From positions 1-36,535 of the forward strand of contig CAMAPI010000015.1 of the NCBI GenBank assembly GCA_945860065.1: a DNA stretch of 36,535 bases, in the 5' to 3' direction. The notes under the pieces were generated by a model. It was not told where the DNA came from. It was given only the letters and a program-made list of their open reading frames with translations, and searched no databases. Each line of letters starts with the position of its first letter. Position 1 is the first letter of the stretch. The position numbers and the translations under genes were made by a program. Positions 24,444-33,196 of the stretch are shown in pieces. The DNA comes from Chryseobacterium gleum (lineage in GTDB: Bacteria; Bacteroidota; Bacteroidia; Flavobacteriales_D; Crocinitomicaceae).

Positions 24444-26403
24444 GATTCCTCCACATATCATTGATGAAATCATGCAAGTTTCTCGGAGTGAGGAGGTCAT
24501 TGCTGATTACGTACAACTCAAACGGGCAGGTTCTAATTTAAAGGGACTCAGTCCATTTACGGATGAAAAAACTCCGTCGTTTGTCGTTTCACCCGCCAAA
24601 CAAATTTTTAAATGTTTCTCCACAGGAAAAGGGGGGACGGCTGTTTCCTTTTTGATGGAAAAAGAACATTTCTCTTATCCTGAGGCACTTCGCTGGTTGG
24701 CAGATCGTTACGGCGTTCAAATTCCCGACTTAGTTCAACCGACAGCGGAAGAATTAGCGGAATTAAATGAGCGGGAGAGTTTCTACATCATCAACGAGTT
24801 TGCAAAAAACACTTTTGCGGAAAACATGCATCAATCCGAAGAAGGAAAAGCTATTGGACTTTCCTATTTTGAAGAGCGTGGATTTCGCCCGGATATCATT
24901 GAGCGTTTTCAGTTGGGTTATTGCTTGAATAAAGGCGATGATTTCACAAAAAAAGCGCTTGGAAAAGGATATAAATTGGATTATCTAGAAAAGGTAGGAC
25001 TGGTTAAAACCAAGGATGATCGCTCCTTTGATTTTTTCCGTGGACGTGTGATATTTCCGATTCATAGTATTTCTGGCCGCGTTTTAGGTTTTGGTGGACG
25101 CACCTTACTTGCGGATAAAAAAATTGCAAAGTACTTCAATTCACCAGAAAGTATCATCTACAATAAAAGTGAAATCCTTTATGGATTATACTTTGCGAAA
25201 GGAGATATTGTCAAATACGATGAGTGTTTACTTTGTGAAGGATACACGGATGTGATCAGCATGCATCAAGCGGGAATGCAACACGTGGTTTCCTCCTCCG
25301 GAACATCCCTGACCAAAGAACAAGTGAAATTGGTGAAGCGCTACACGAAAAATTTAACCATTTTGTATGATGGTGACGCAGCCGGAATCAAAGCGAGTTT
25401 TCGTGGGATCGATTTGATTTTAGAAGAAGGAATGAATGTGAAAGTCGTTCTTTTTCCTGATGGCGAAGATCCAGATTCTTTTTCAAAGTCCAGAAGCTCT
25501 AGCGAACTAGAAGAATACATTAAAACCCACAAACAAGATTTCATCACCTTTAAGTCTTCGATTTTATTATCGGATGGTGTGAATGACCCAATCCGTAAAT
25601 CGGAGTTGATCAAAGAAATCGTTCATTCCGTTTCCTTAATACCCGATCAAATCACGAGAAGTGTTTATACACAGGAAATTGCTCGTCAATTTGAAATTTC
25701 TGAGTCAATTGTCAACAACGAATTGATGCGTTTACGGAAGTCAACCATGGCCAAGCAATTGCAAGAGCCGATGTTAAACGAGATAGAACTCCCGAAGGAA
25801 AGTACTAATTTGTTGCAGAGTGAGCTATCAAGTCAAGGGTCGGATCAATCTTCCTTCGATATTAAGCATGAGGATGAAATCATTCGTCTGATGATTAAAT
25901 ATGGTACCCGTGAGATTCTCATAAAGGAAATTGGAAACGAGGACAAATCAACAAGTGTCATCGAACTCATCATTCAAGAAATTGAAAGTGATGATTTACG
26001 CATTGAACAACCGCTTTACCGTGAAATATATGGTTTATTTATGGATGGAATAAAGGACAATACGCTCTTGTCTGCTTCCTATTTGAAACGAATGGAAAAT
26101 CAAGAGATTGTGGCATATGTGAGCGATTTGGAAAGCGAAGACCGAGAATTAAGTCATAATTGGGTTGGGAAATATAATATACACACGAAATCAGAGTCAG
26201 ATAATTTATATGAATCTGTAATGAATGCGATTTATCACTTTAAACTGATTAAAGTTGAGCAACATATCCAAGGCTTACAGCGTGAATTGAAGGAGAAAAA
26301 TCCACAAGGAGAAGATTTAATCCTGTTGCTATCTGAACAAATGGTGTATGCAAAAGTGCGAAAAGAGTTTTCGGAAAAATTAGGGAGGATCATTACTAGA
26401 TAG
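24436..26403 (+). CDS. dnaG: DNA primase DnaG
   Basis: 655 residues, longer than E. coli DnaG (581). It makes RNA primers at the replication fork with DnaB. The N-terminal domain aligns with the CHC2 zinc domain (LKGLSPFTDEKTPSFVVSP, FKCFSTGKGGTAVSFLM). Three of the four usual metal ligands are replaced (S, T and T; only one Cys remains), a pattern I associate with this phylum. The catalytic core has EERGFRPDIIERFQLGY, the RVIFPIHSISGRVLGFGGR motif, and Toprim motifs CEGYTDVISMHQAG and LYDGDAAGIKASFRG. The C-terminal half (about 430-655) is a helicase-binding-type region that is poorly conserved. It starts with GTG at 24436, overlapping the lipoprotein gene by 8 bases. Confidence 0.95.
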   Translation: MSKIPPHIIDEIMQVSRSEEVIADYVQLKRAGSNLKGLSPFTDEKTPSFVVSPAKQIFKCFSTGKGGTAVSFLMEKEHFSYPEALRWLADRYGVQIPDLVQPTAEELAELNERESFYIINEFAKNTFAENMHQSEEGKAIGLSYFEERGFRPDIIERFQLGYCLNKGDDFTKKALGKGYKLDYLEKVGLVKTKDDRSFDFFRGRVIFPIHSISGRVLGFGGRTLLADKKIAKYFNSPESIIYNKSEILYGLYFAKGDIVKYDECLLCEGYTDVISMHQAGMQHVVSSSGTSLTKEQVKLVKRYTKNLTILYDGDAAGIKASFRGIDLILEEGMNVKVVLFPDGEDPDSFSKSRSSSELEEYIKTHKQDFITFKSSILLSDGVNDPIRKSELIKEIVHSVSLIPDQITRSVYTQEIARQFEISESIVNNELMRLRKSTMAKQLQEPMLNEIELPKESTNLLQSELSSQGSDQSSFDIKHEDEIIRLMIKYGTREILIKEIGNEDKSTSVIELIIQEIESDDLRIEQPLYREIYGLFMDGIKDNTLLSASYLKRMENQEIVAYVSDLESEDRELSHNWVGKYNIHTKSESDNLYESVMNAIYHFKLIKVEQHIQGLQRELKEKNPQGEDLILLLSEQMVYAKVRKEFSEKLGRIITR

Positions 26404-26404
26404 T

Positions 26405-27514
26405 ATGTTGAGCACCACACTTTTTCATATCGGTCCGTTTAAAATTTGCTTTTGGAACTTGGTGTTTTTGACTCTCATCTTCTTAATTGCTGCTATTTTA
26501 CGCCGTATCGTTCACCGATTACTCAAACGTTACGTGAAAACCACACATATCAACCTAGAGGGAAGACAATTGGCTTGGTTAAAGTTGCTAAGTCAAAGTG
26601 TCTATTTACTAGCGATTTATGTGGCTTTATTGAGTTTTAAGTTCAATAACTACCGTGTGAATTTTAACATGTTCTTGACCTATAAGTTCATAGACCTGGG
26701 GTCCATAAAAATTGATTTTAAAGATTTGTTGATCATCGTATCCGTGTTCTTTGGAGCCCGAATGCTTGTTAACCTGAGTAAATTATATATTGGTCGCAAA
26801 TTCAAACGAAATACAAATTACGATGCTGCATCCGAATACGTGTACATTCAGATTGCGAAATATGTCATCTATGTATTTTCCATCCTTTTTTGCTTTCAGT
26901 TACTAAATATTGACTTGGTTATTATTCTCACCAGTTCGGTTGGATTATTAGTTGGGATTGGACTCGGTTTACAAGATGTATTTAAGGACATGATTGGGGG
27001 TGTGGTTTTATTAGTAGAAGGTAATTTGAGGGTAGGAGATATTGTTGAAATTCATGGAACATCTAAAAGTTCACAGAAATCTTCAGATGCCATCGTCGCA
27101 AAAATCCTGAGAATTAGTGTTCGAACGACTCAAATTCAAACCCGTGAAGGAAATGTACTCATCATCCCAAATACAAGATTAACACAAGAACAAATTGAAA
27201 ATTGGAGTCACGGTTCTGAATTGACGAGGTTTAAAATTAATGTAACCGTAGATTTTGGTGCTGATACAGAATTAATAAAACGTTTGTTAATTCAAGCAGC
27301 CATGGCGCATCCGAAAGTCAAGAAAAGCCATCCGGTATTTGTGAGTTTAGCAGATTTCGGTGAAAATGGTTTAGCCTTGGAATTAATATTTTGGGCAGAC
27401 CACAGTTGGGATATCGATATTTATAAGTCGGAAATTCGTTTTGAAATCGACCGCTTGTTTAGGGAATATAAAATTCATATCCCTTATCCTCACAGGACCA
27501 TCAATCAAATTTAA
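26405..27514 (+). CDS. MscS-family mechanosensitive ion channel
   Basis: 369 residues. Several hydrophobic spans lie in the first about 180 residues. The pore-lining TM3 and start of the beta domain follow (LLVGIGLGLQDVFKDMIGG, VVLLVEGNLRVGDIVEIHG). The C-terminal cytoplasmic cage ends with IHIPYPHRTI, typical of MscS. It should release solutes on hypo-osmotic shock through the inner membrane. It starts one base after the dnaG stop, so it is the last gene of that operon. It ends directly against the convergent pdxJ (27514/27515), with no space for a separate terminator; I see no hairpin there. Confidence 0.9.
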   Translation: MLSTTLFHIGPFKICFWNLVFLTLIFLIAAILRRIVHRLLKRYVKTTHINLEGRQLAWLKLLSQSVYLLAIYVALLSFKFNNYRVNFNMFLTYKFIDLGSIKIDFKDLLIIVSVFFGARMLVNLSKLYIGRKFKRNTNYDAASEYVYIQIAKYVIYVFSILFCFQLLNIDLVIILTSSVGLLVGIGLGLQDVFKDMIGGVVLLVEGNLRVGDIVEIHGTSKSSQKSSDAIVAKILRISVRTTQIQTREGNVLIIPNTRLTQEQIENWSHGSELTRFKINVTVDFGADTELIKRLLIQAAMAHPKVKKSHPVFVSLADFGENGLALELIFWADHSWDIDIYKSEIRFEIDRLFREYKIHIPYPHRTINQI

Positions 27515-28231
27515 TTAGTCGCGCAACAGATGTAAATAACGTTGAATGGTGTTTTCAATGCCAAGGTACAATGCATCTGAAATCAAGGCGTGTCCAATGG
27601 AGACTTCATCCAACTGACAAACTTCCGTCTTGAAATAGCGCAAATTATCCTGATTTAAATCATGTCCTGCATTGATACCCAAGCCAATAGAAACAGCAAA
27701 CTCAATCGCTTCACGATAGGATCTTAGTGCTTTTACAGGGTCATTACCGAAAAGTTCAGCATACGGACCAGTGTACAATTCGATGCGGTCTGCTCCAGCT
27801 TTTTTGGCCAGCTCAATCCAATGTTTATTTGGCTCGACAAATAACGAAGTTCGAACACCATGTGATGAAATTTCTTGTAAGGTTTCACTCAAAAAAACTT
27901 GGTGCTTTTCCGTGTCCCAACCCGCATTTGAGGTAAGAACATCTGGCCCATCAGGAACCAATGTCGCTTGTGTAGGTCGAATGTCCGAAATGAGCGTCAA
28001 ATAACGGCGATCTGGATACCCTTCGATGTTGTACTCTGTCTTCACCACTTTCGCGATGTCATACGTGTCTTGAGTCGTAATGTGACGTTCATCTGGACGT
28101 GGATGAACCGTAATGCCTTGTGCCCCGAATCGTTCGCAGTCAATGGCGAATTGTACCACATTGGGTATTTGTCCACCTCGGGCATTTCGAAGCGTAGCAA
28201 TTTTATTGATGTTCACACTTAGTCTTGTCAT
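27515..28231 (-). CDS. pdxJ: Pyridoxine 5'-phosphate synthase PdxJ
   Basis: 238 residues from the ATG at 28229-28231 ([20 protein letters not shown]). An in-frame ATG at 28252 would add seven atypical residues. PdxJ condenses 1-deoxyxylulose 5-phosphate with 3-amino-2-oxopropyl phosphate in the DXP-dependent vitamin B6 pathway. The TIM-barrel landmarks are present: [15 protein letters not shown] with the first-strand Asn, [64 protein letters not shown] and [16 protein letters not shown]. It is transcribed away from the CBS-nadK operon, with which pdxJ is commonly neighbouring in flavobacteria. Confidence 0.97.
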   Translation of the reverse strand: MTRLSVNINKIATLRNARGGQIPNVVQFAIDCERFGAQGITVHPRPDERHITTQDTYDIAKVVKTEYNIEGYPDRRYLTLISDIRPTQATLVPDGPDVLTSNAGWDTEKHQVFLSETLQEISSHGVRTSLFVEPNKHWIELAKKAGADRIELYTGPYAELFGNDPVKALRSYREAIEFAVSIGLGINAGHDLNQDNLRYFKTEVCQLDEVSIGHALISDALYLGIENTIQRYLHLLRD

Positions 28232-28249
28232 GGCACAAAATTTGACATA

Positions 28250-28257
28250 CAAAAGTA
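28250..28257 (-). promoter_or_regulatory. -7 promoter box (TACTTTTG) for pdxJ
   Basis: The minus-strand octamer TACTTTTG is an exact TAnnTTTG match, 18 bases before the pdxJ start. It is identical to the box of the DUF983 operon. The 63-base gap to the divergent CBS gene must hold both promoters; for the plus strand only a degenerate TACTTTG at 28278-28284 is seen. Confidence 0.45.
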
Positions 28258-28294
28258 AGAACTCTGAAAGGATTTTACTACTTTGGCGGCGCGT

Positions 28295-28957
28295 ATGAGA
28301 GCAATTGATTTAATAACAGACGAAATACCACCTCTAATCCATACGGATTCAGGTGAAAAGGCCTTGAGCTGGATGGAGGAATTTAAGGTTTCTCATCTTC
28401 CCGTGCTTAAAAACGGCAACTTTGTCGGGGTGGTTTCGGAATCGGACATTCTAGATCACCTCAATTTGGACGAAAATTTAGATCGATTATTCCAGCATTT
28501 ACCTCGTCCATTCGTATCTGGACAAGCACATATGTATGATGTCATAGCCAAAATGGCAGAATTTAAGTTAAGTGTCATTCCAATTTTAGATCAACAAGAA
28601 AACTACCTCGGTTGTTGTAGCGTATACCATGTGATGACCCTTTTAGCAAATACCGGTAGTATCAAAGAGAACGGTGGAATTCTTGTTTTGGAAATCAATT
28701 CAATCGATTACCAACTCTCACAAATTGCACAAATCGTTGAAAGTAATAATGCGCGTATATTAAGCGTTTTTATGACCTCTCAACAAGACTCCACCAAAAT
28801 AGATGTAACGCTTAAAGTGAATAGTTTCGATTTAACTAGCATCATTCGTACATTTGAACGTTATGATTACACGGTGAAAGCTTCTTTCCTGGATGGACAT
28901 GAAGACGAGGACATGCAATGGCGATATGATACGTTAATTCAATACTTAAAATTGTAA
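28295..28957 (+). CDS. CBS-domain protein
   Basis: 220 residues from the ATG at 28295. A TTG at 28283 in the same frame would add four residues (MAAR) but the ATG is the better start. Two CBS motifs (about 1-60 and 70-125; [20 protein letters not shown] and [20 protein letters not shown]) form a Bateman module that may bind an adenine nucleotide. The C-terminal about 90 residues ([40 protein letters not shown]) look ACT-like. It is the first gene of a tight operon with nadK (2-base gap). The pdxJ/CBS/nadK neighbourhood is common in flavobacteria. It may be a nucleotide sensor, but the target is unknown. Confidence 0.85.
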   Translation: MRAIDLITDEIPPLIHTDSGEKALSWMEEFKVSHLPVLKNGNFVGVVSESDILDHLNLDENLDRLFQHLPRPFVSGQAHMYDVIAKMAEFKLSVIPILDQQENYLGCCSVYHVMTLLANTGSIKENGGILVLEINSIDYQLSQIAQIVESNNARILSVFMTSQQDSTKIDVTLKVNSFDLTSIIRTFERYDYTVKASFLDGHEDEDMQWRYDTLIQYLKL

Positions 28958-28959
28958 CG

Positions 28960-29838
28960 ATGAGAGTAGCAATCTACGGTCGAAAAATAAATAAACAAAC
29001 AAGCGCGTTTTTCGTCGAAGTGCTTAAACATATCGATGACTTTGGATGGAAGGCTATTTTAGAGGTGGAACTGAAAGATCAACTGGTTGCGAAAGCAGGT
29101 ATTGCTACGAGCTATGATACATTCAATAACCACAAAGATTTTCATGCCGGAATTGATCTATTGATTAGTCTTGGCGGAGATGGATCCTTTTTACAGGCTG
29201 TTTCCTATATTCGCGATTCTGGAGTCCCAATCATGGGAATCAATACGGGTAGACTTGGATTCTTATCCAATATTTCCAAGGATCATATTTATGATAAAAT
29301 AGCACAGGTTAGGGACAAGCAATTCGATTTCCAAAAGCGCTCTTTATTACGCGTTTCAACGGTGGAAGATGTTTTTGGTGAAGATAATTTTGCCTTGAAT
29401 GAACTGACATTGCAGAAAAAAGATACTTCCTCCATGGTGACTGTTCATGCCTATTTAGATAAAAAATTCTTGAATTCTTATTGGGCTGACGGATTGATTG
29501 TTGCCACTCCAACAGGTTCAACAGCTTATAGTCTTAGTTGTGGCGGACCTATCATAACTCCTGGTTGCCAAGTACATATATTAACGCCAATTGCCCCTCA
29601 TAATTTAAATGTTCGTCCAGTTGTTGTTCCTGACCACATGCCGATTACACTCAGTGTGGAAGGAAGAGATCGCAGTTACTTACTGAGCTTGGATGGGGTT
29701 TCGAAACACATCAAACAAGGAGAAGATGTTGTGGTGACAAAAGCGGAATTTATGATAAATGTTGTTAAATTTGAGGACAATAATTTCCTCGATACTATCC
29801 GAAATAAAATGCTTTGGGGAATAGATACCCGTAATTAA
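28960..29838 (+). CDS. nadK: NAD kinase
   Basis: 292 residues, full length. It phosphorylates NAD to NADP with ATP or polyphosphate in the cytosol. The diacylglycerol-kinase-like GGDG motif is LISLGGDGSFLQAVSY. The NE/D motif is in FALNELTLQKKDTSSMVTV, and the nucleotide-binding loop is DGLIVATPTGSTAYSLSCGG. LTPIAPHNLNVRPVVVPDH is the conserved C-terminal turn. It lies 2 bases after the CBS gene and 2 bases before the FKBP gene, so it should be co-transcribed with both. Confidence 0.97.
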   Translation: MRVAIYGRKINKQTSAFFVEVLKHIDDFGWKAILEVELKDQLVAKAGIATSYDTFNNHKDFHAGIDLLISLGGDGSFLQAVSYIRDSGVPIMGINTGRLGFLSNISKDHIYDKIAQVRDKQFDFQKRSLLRVSTVEDVFGEDNFALNELTLQKKDTSSMVTVHAYLDKKFLNSYWADGLIVATPTGSTAYSLSCGGPIITPGCQVHILTPIAPHNLNVRPVVVPDHMPITLSVEGRDRSYLLSLDGVSKHIKQGEDVVVTKAEFMINVVKFEDNNFLDTIRNKMLWGIDTRN

Positions 29839-29840
29839 TA

Positions 29841-30521
29841 ATGAATAAAATGATGAAAAAAACACTAGCAATTACCGCATTGATGTTCAGCGTGAACGCA
29901 AATGCACAATTATCAAAAGTAGATTCTGTTAGCTACTTGGTTGGAATGAATATTGGCTCCAGTATCGTGAAGGATTTCAGCGAGGCGAATGTCAATATGT
30001 TGATCAAAGGTCTGCAAGACGCGATGACGAAACAAGCACCTATGTGTTCGGATCCTGGAAATGCGATGTTGAATGGTTATTTTCAACAAAAACAACAGAT
30101 GACTCAGGCTGAGGATGAAAAGAACAATATGGCCTACAAACAAGTAGGCGAGGAGTTTTTAGCGAAAAACGCGAAAAGAAAAGGAGTTACAGTTACTACT
30201 TCTGGATTGCAATACGAAGTCTTAACAGAAGGAAAAGGAGAGCGCCCAACAGCAACGTCAAAAGTAAAAGTGCATTACCATGGAACAACTCCTGAAGGAG
30301 TGGTGTTTGATAGTTCTGTTGAGCGTGGAGAGCCGATTTCATTTGGTTTGGATCAAGTTATTAAAGGATGGACGGAAGGTGTTCAATTAATGAAAGTTGG
30401 ATCCAAATACCGTTTTTACATTCCTCAAGAATTAGCTTATGGACCAAGTTCGCCGTCTCCAACGATTAAGGCCTACATGCCATTGGTTTTTGAAGTTGAA
30501 TTAATTGAAATTGAAAAGTAA
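29841..30521 (+). CDS. Secreted FKBP-type peptidyl-prolyl isomerase (FkpA/Mip-like)
   Basis: 226 residues. A signal peptide (about 1-22, ending NANAQ) sends it to the periplasm. An N-terminal helical dimerisation-type region (about 23-110, [18 protein letters not shown]) is followed by the FKBP domain (about 130-225): [37 protein letters not shown] with the conserved Trp of the active-site floor, and [10 protein letters not shown]. It probably catalyses proline isomerisation in envelope proteins. It is 2 bases after nadK, and its stop is 1 base before the ATG of the cyclophilin-FKBP gene. Confidence 0.92.
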   Translation: MNKMMKKTLAITALMFSVNANAQLSKVDSVSYLVGMNIGSSIVKDFSEANVNMLIKGLQDAMTKQAPMCSDPGNAMLNGYFQQKQQMTQAEDEKNNMAYKQVGEEFLAKNAKRKGVTVTTSGLQYEVLTEGKGERPTATSKVKVHYHGTTPEGVVFDSSVERGEPISFGLDQVIKGWTEGVQLMKVGSKYRFYIPQELAYGPSSPSPTIKAYMPLVFEVELIEIEK

Positions 30522-30522
30522 G

Positions 30523-31635
30523 ATGAGAAAATTATTTTTAAGTGTTAGCTTAGTTATAGCAACGTTGTCGTCTTCAGTTGCACAAAACGCAACGGAAATC
30601 GCAGATGGAATTTATGCTTCTTTCAATACGACAAAAGGAACGATTGTATGTCAGTTAGAATATAAATTGACACCGATGACTGTCGCGAATTTCGTTGGCT
30701 TAGCGGAAGGAAAGAATTTTAAAGTCGATAATGTGATTACTAGTAAGCCATATTTCGATGGTTTGACATTTCACCGTGTGATTAAAGATTTCATGATTCA
30801 AGGCGGCTGTCCATTAGGAAACGGAACCGGAGATCCAGGATACAAATTTGGAGATGAATTCAACGAGAACTTGAAACATGTCGGTCCGGGAATTTTGTCC
30901 ATGGCAAATTCTGGTCCGGGAACAAACGGTAGTCAGTTTTTTATTACGCACAAAGAAACACCTTGGTTGAACGGAAAACATACGGTTTTTGGACATGTTG
31001 TTACAGGCCAATCTGTTGTTGATTCAATCGCAATGGGCGATAAAATGCTAAGTGTGACAATAGTTAGGGTTGGTGCAGAAGCTCAAAACTGGAATGCGCA
31101 AGAGGCATTTGACAAAGTATACTTAGGTAAACAAATCGAAGTGAATAGACAAAATGAAGCGTTTGCGAAAATCGAAGCGATGACTGAAGATGAATACAAG
31201 CAGTTCATGTTCGCTGAAGTAAAAAAGGTTCACAAGAAAGCCAAAATGACTGAAAGTGGATTGGTTTACGTAATTCAAGAAAAAGGATCAAAGGACCGTG
31301 TTGTTAAGGGATCTGAAGTATCCTTGCATTATACGGGAACCTTCCGTGCTGATGGAAAGAAGTTTGACTCTTCACGTGACCGCAATGAAACGTTAGATTT
31401 TCGATACATCGACCAAAAAATGATTCCAGGATTTGAAGAAGGCATCGCCATGGTAGGAAAAGGTGGGAAAATCACGATTTATATTCCTTACTTCAAAGCG
31501 TATGGCAAAAATGGTCGTCCAGGGGTAATTCCTCCTTATTCAGATTTGGTGTTCGAGATTGAAATGGTAAATATTGTTGCGCCAACGGCACATGATGAGC
31601 ACGATGGTCATGATCACGATGGACACCAACATTAG
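30523..31635 (+). CDS. Secreted cyclophilin-FKBP fusion peptidyl-prolyl isomerase with His-rich tail
   Basis: 370 residues from the ATG at 30523; an in-frame TTG at 30505 lies inside the preceding gene and is rejected. A signal peptide ends near SSSVAQ. A cyclophilin domain (about 25-190) has [35 protein letters not shown] and [10 protein letters not shown], so the catalytic Arg, Gln/Phe and Trp/His positions are kept. An FKBP domain (about 255-352) has [34 protein letters not shown] and IPYFKAYG. The tail [14 protein letters not shown] could bind metal ions, like the SlyD tail. The two domains belong to unrelated families that both act as proline isomerases; cyclophilin-first fusions are known in Bacteroidota. 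It overlaps the convergent T9SS gene by 4 bases. Confidence 0.93.
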   Translation: MRKLFLSVSLVIATLSSSVAQNATEIADGIYASFNTTKGTIVCQLEYKLTPMTVANFVGLAEGKNFKVDNVITSKPYFDGLTFHRVIKDFMIQGGCPLGNGTGDPGYKFGDEFNENLKHVGPGILSMANSGPGTNGSQFFITHKETPWLNGKHTVFGHVVTGQSVVDSIAMGDKMLSVTIVRVGAEAQNWNAQEAFDKVYLGKQIEVNRQNEAFAKIEAMTEDEYKQFMFAEVKKVHKKAKMTESGLVYVIQEKGSKDRVVKGSEVSLHYTGTFRADGKKFDSSRDRNETLDFRYIDQKMIPGFEEGIAMVGKGGKITIYIPYFKAYGKNGRPGVIPPYSDLVFEIEMVNIVAPTAHDEHDGHDHDGHQH

Positions 31636-32534
31636 TCTATAATTAATCTTTTTACTTCACTCCGACGATAATCGCTTGATTCGAGTTGAAGGAAGTATAA
31701 ACCTTTTGAAAGTCCTGAGTAATTCAGGACTTTTTTATTATCCAACAATTCCGTTTGAACTACATTTCCGTTTAAATCACGCAGAATCGCTTTATTCACT
31801 TCAGATGAGCTACTGATGTTAATCCATCCATTCGATGGATTAGGGCTTATGGAAAAGTCAAATAACGACATCTCTTCTATACCCGATCCTAAGTCAGCAA
31901 ACGAAAAAGTAATGTCTGAAATCATCCAGCCTTCTTTCGTGTTATCAATGCCGTCACTAATGAATCTAAAGCGATAATACATGGTATCTGTGGGAATGTC
32001 CTTGATGGGAAACATCCAAACCCATTCTATTTCTGTGTAGCGATCGCTAAATGTACCTGAAAATCCTTTTTCACCTGTAAATAAGGTATCTGCGCTCGTG
32101 TAAAGTTCGTTACTCAAGAAGAGCATGTTCGTCTGGTCCTCGATCACATTTGTCCAGCTGAGCCCGTAATCCCGTGAAACTTCAATAATCCCACCATCTA
32201 AAAGGCTATCTGAATGCATGGAATGATGGAATCCCATAATCAAACTGAATGGATATTGTTGCCAAGCTGGCCAATGAATTTCAAAAGAAGCGTTCGTTCC
32301 ATTCGGATAAGTGTACACGCTGTCTGTAATCATCACCTTTCCGTTTTGAGTAAGGGTCGTTTTCTGTGATTCTCCGCACACCCAGAGGTTATTTGATGGC
32401 TCTGGAATCAAAACATATGCACAGGTGTCCGTAAAATCACAAGCGTCCATTTGTACAATCCCTAAAAATGGATCTATTTGAGCGAAAATGTTAAAAAAAG
32501 CAAAAAACATCGCCGTAAAAAAAGTTGTTTTCAT
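31632..32534 (-). CDS. T9SS-exported protein with MAM-like fold
   Basis: 300 residues. It starts with a signal peptide ([19 protein letters not shown]). The centre (about 110-215) resembles the jelly-roll of MAM or immune-inhibitor-A-type proteins: [40 protein letters not shown]. The last about 75 residues are a T9SS type A sorting domain ([14 protein letters not shown] to SEVKRLIID). Secreted or surface-attached; function unknown. It is the last gene of the ribD transcript, 5 bases after the DUF4159 gene. Its 3' end overlaps the isomerase gene by 4 bases and carries, in antisense, the terminator of the isomerase operon. Confidence 0.82.
   Translation of the reverse strand: MKTTFFTAMFFAFFNIFAQIDPFLGIVQMDACDFTDTCAYVLIPEPSNNLWVCGESQKTTLTQNGKVMITDSVYTYPNGTNASFEIHWPAWQQYPFSLIMGFHHSMHSDSLLDGGIIEVSRDYGLSWTNVIEDQTNMLFLSNELYTSADTLFTGEKGFSGTFSDRYTEIEWVWMFPIKDIPTDTMYYRFRFISDGIDNTKEGWMISDITFSFADLGSGIEEMSLFDFSISPNPSNGWINISSSSEVNKAILRDLNGNVVQTELLDNKKVLNYSGLSKGLYFLQLESSDYRRSEVKRLIID
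31709..31736 (+). terminator. Intrinsic terminator of the CBS-nadK-isomerase operon, inside the convergent gene
   Basis: AAAGTCCTGA (31709-31718), loop GTAAT, TCAGGACTTT (31724-31733): a perfect 10-base-pair stem followed by T through 31736 and AT-rich sequence. It is 73 bases after the plus-strand stop at 31635. It lies entirely within codons of the minus-strand T9SS gene (there encoding ...VLNYSGLSK...), where it has no U-tract and so should not terminate that strand. Confidence 0.75.
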
Positions 32535-32539
32535 GGTTC

Positions 32540-33196
32540 TTAATTTAAAAAGACATACGTAATAATATTCGCACCCATTTGTAAAGATTGTTTTCTTTTT
32601 TCAGCCGTATCGTTATGAACCTGAGGGTCTTCCCATCCATCACTTAAATCAGTTTCATAAGTGTAGAGGCACACAAGTCTTCCATCGATAACAATGCCAA
32701 ACGCTTGCGGTTGTTTCCCATCGTGTTCGTGTATTTTTGGCAGTCCGTTTAGTTTGTATTTCTGATTGTAAATAGGATGATTATTAGGCAGTTCAGATAG
32801 TTCATTTGAAGGAAAAATTTTCTTCAATTCGATTCGAATAAATTCGTCCATTCCGTAATTGTCATCAATGTGCAAGAATCCACCGGCTAATAAGTAGTTT
32901 CTCAGGTTCTCACTTTCTGTTTTTGAAAACACGACGTTACCATGTCCAGTCATGTGAACAAATGGGTAACGGAAAAGATCTTTACTTCCAACATCTACAT
33001 ACGGGACATCCTTAGAAATCGTTGTGCTCAGGTTTTGGTTGCAAAATTGAATGAGGTTTGGAAGTGCCGTTGGATTGGCATAATAATCACCTCCACCGTT
33101 GTATTTTAATACGGCTAATTGAAAACTCGCTTGACTCCAGCCATAAACTGGAAGAATAAAGAGTACTAGAATAAGTTTGAATGCCGATGAAATCAT
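32540..33196 (-). CDS. DUF4159 domain-containing protein
   Basis: 218 residues. A signal peptide (about 1-22, VYGWSQA) indicates export. The mature part matches DUF4159: QLAVLKYNGGGDYYANPTAL at the start, then FPFVHMTGHG-like PFVHMTGHGNVVFSKTESEN, YLLAGGFLHIDDNYGMDEF and NHPIYNQKYKLNGLPKIHEH. The fold is thought to be related to class I glutamine-amidotransferase-like domains. No function is established. The gene overlaps the DMT transporter by 4 bases (ATGA) and precedes the T9SS gene by 5 bases, so it lies inside an operon. Confidence 0.88.
   Translation of the reverse strand: MISSAFKLILVLFILPVYGWSQASFQLAVLKYNGGGDYYANPTALPNLIQFCNQNLSTTISKDVPYVDVGSKDLFRYPFVHMTGHGNVVFSKTESENLRNYLLAGGFLHIDDNYGMDEFIRIELKKIFPSNELSELPNNHPIYNQKYKLNGLPKIHEHDGKQPQAFGIVIDGRLVCLYTYETDLSDGWEDPQVHNDTAEKRKQSLQMGANIITYVFLN

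Noticed and set aside
24510-24660. DnaG zinc-site loss as a disabling mutation
   Set aside because: All catalytic motifs are intact, the frame is open and the same pattern is, to my recollection, normal in this phylum.
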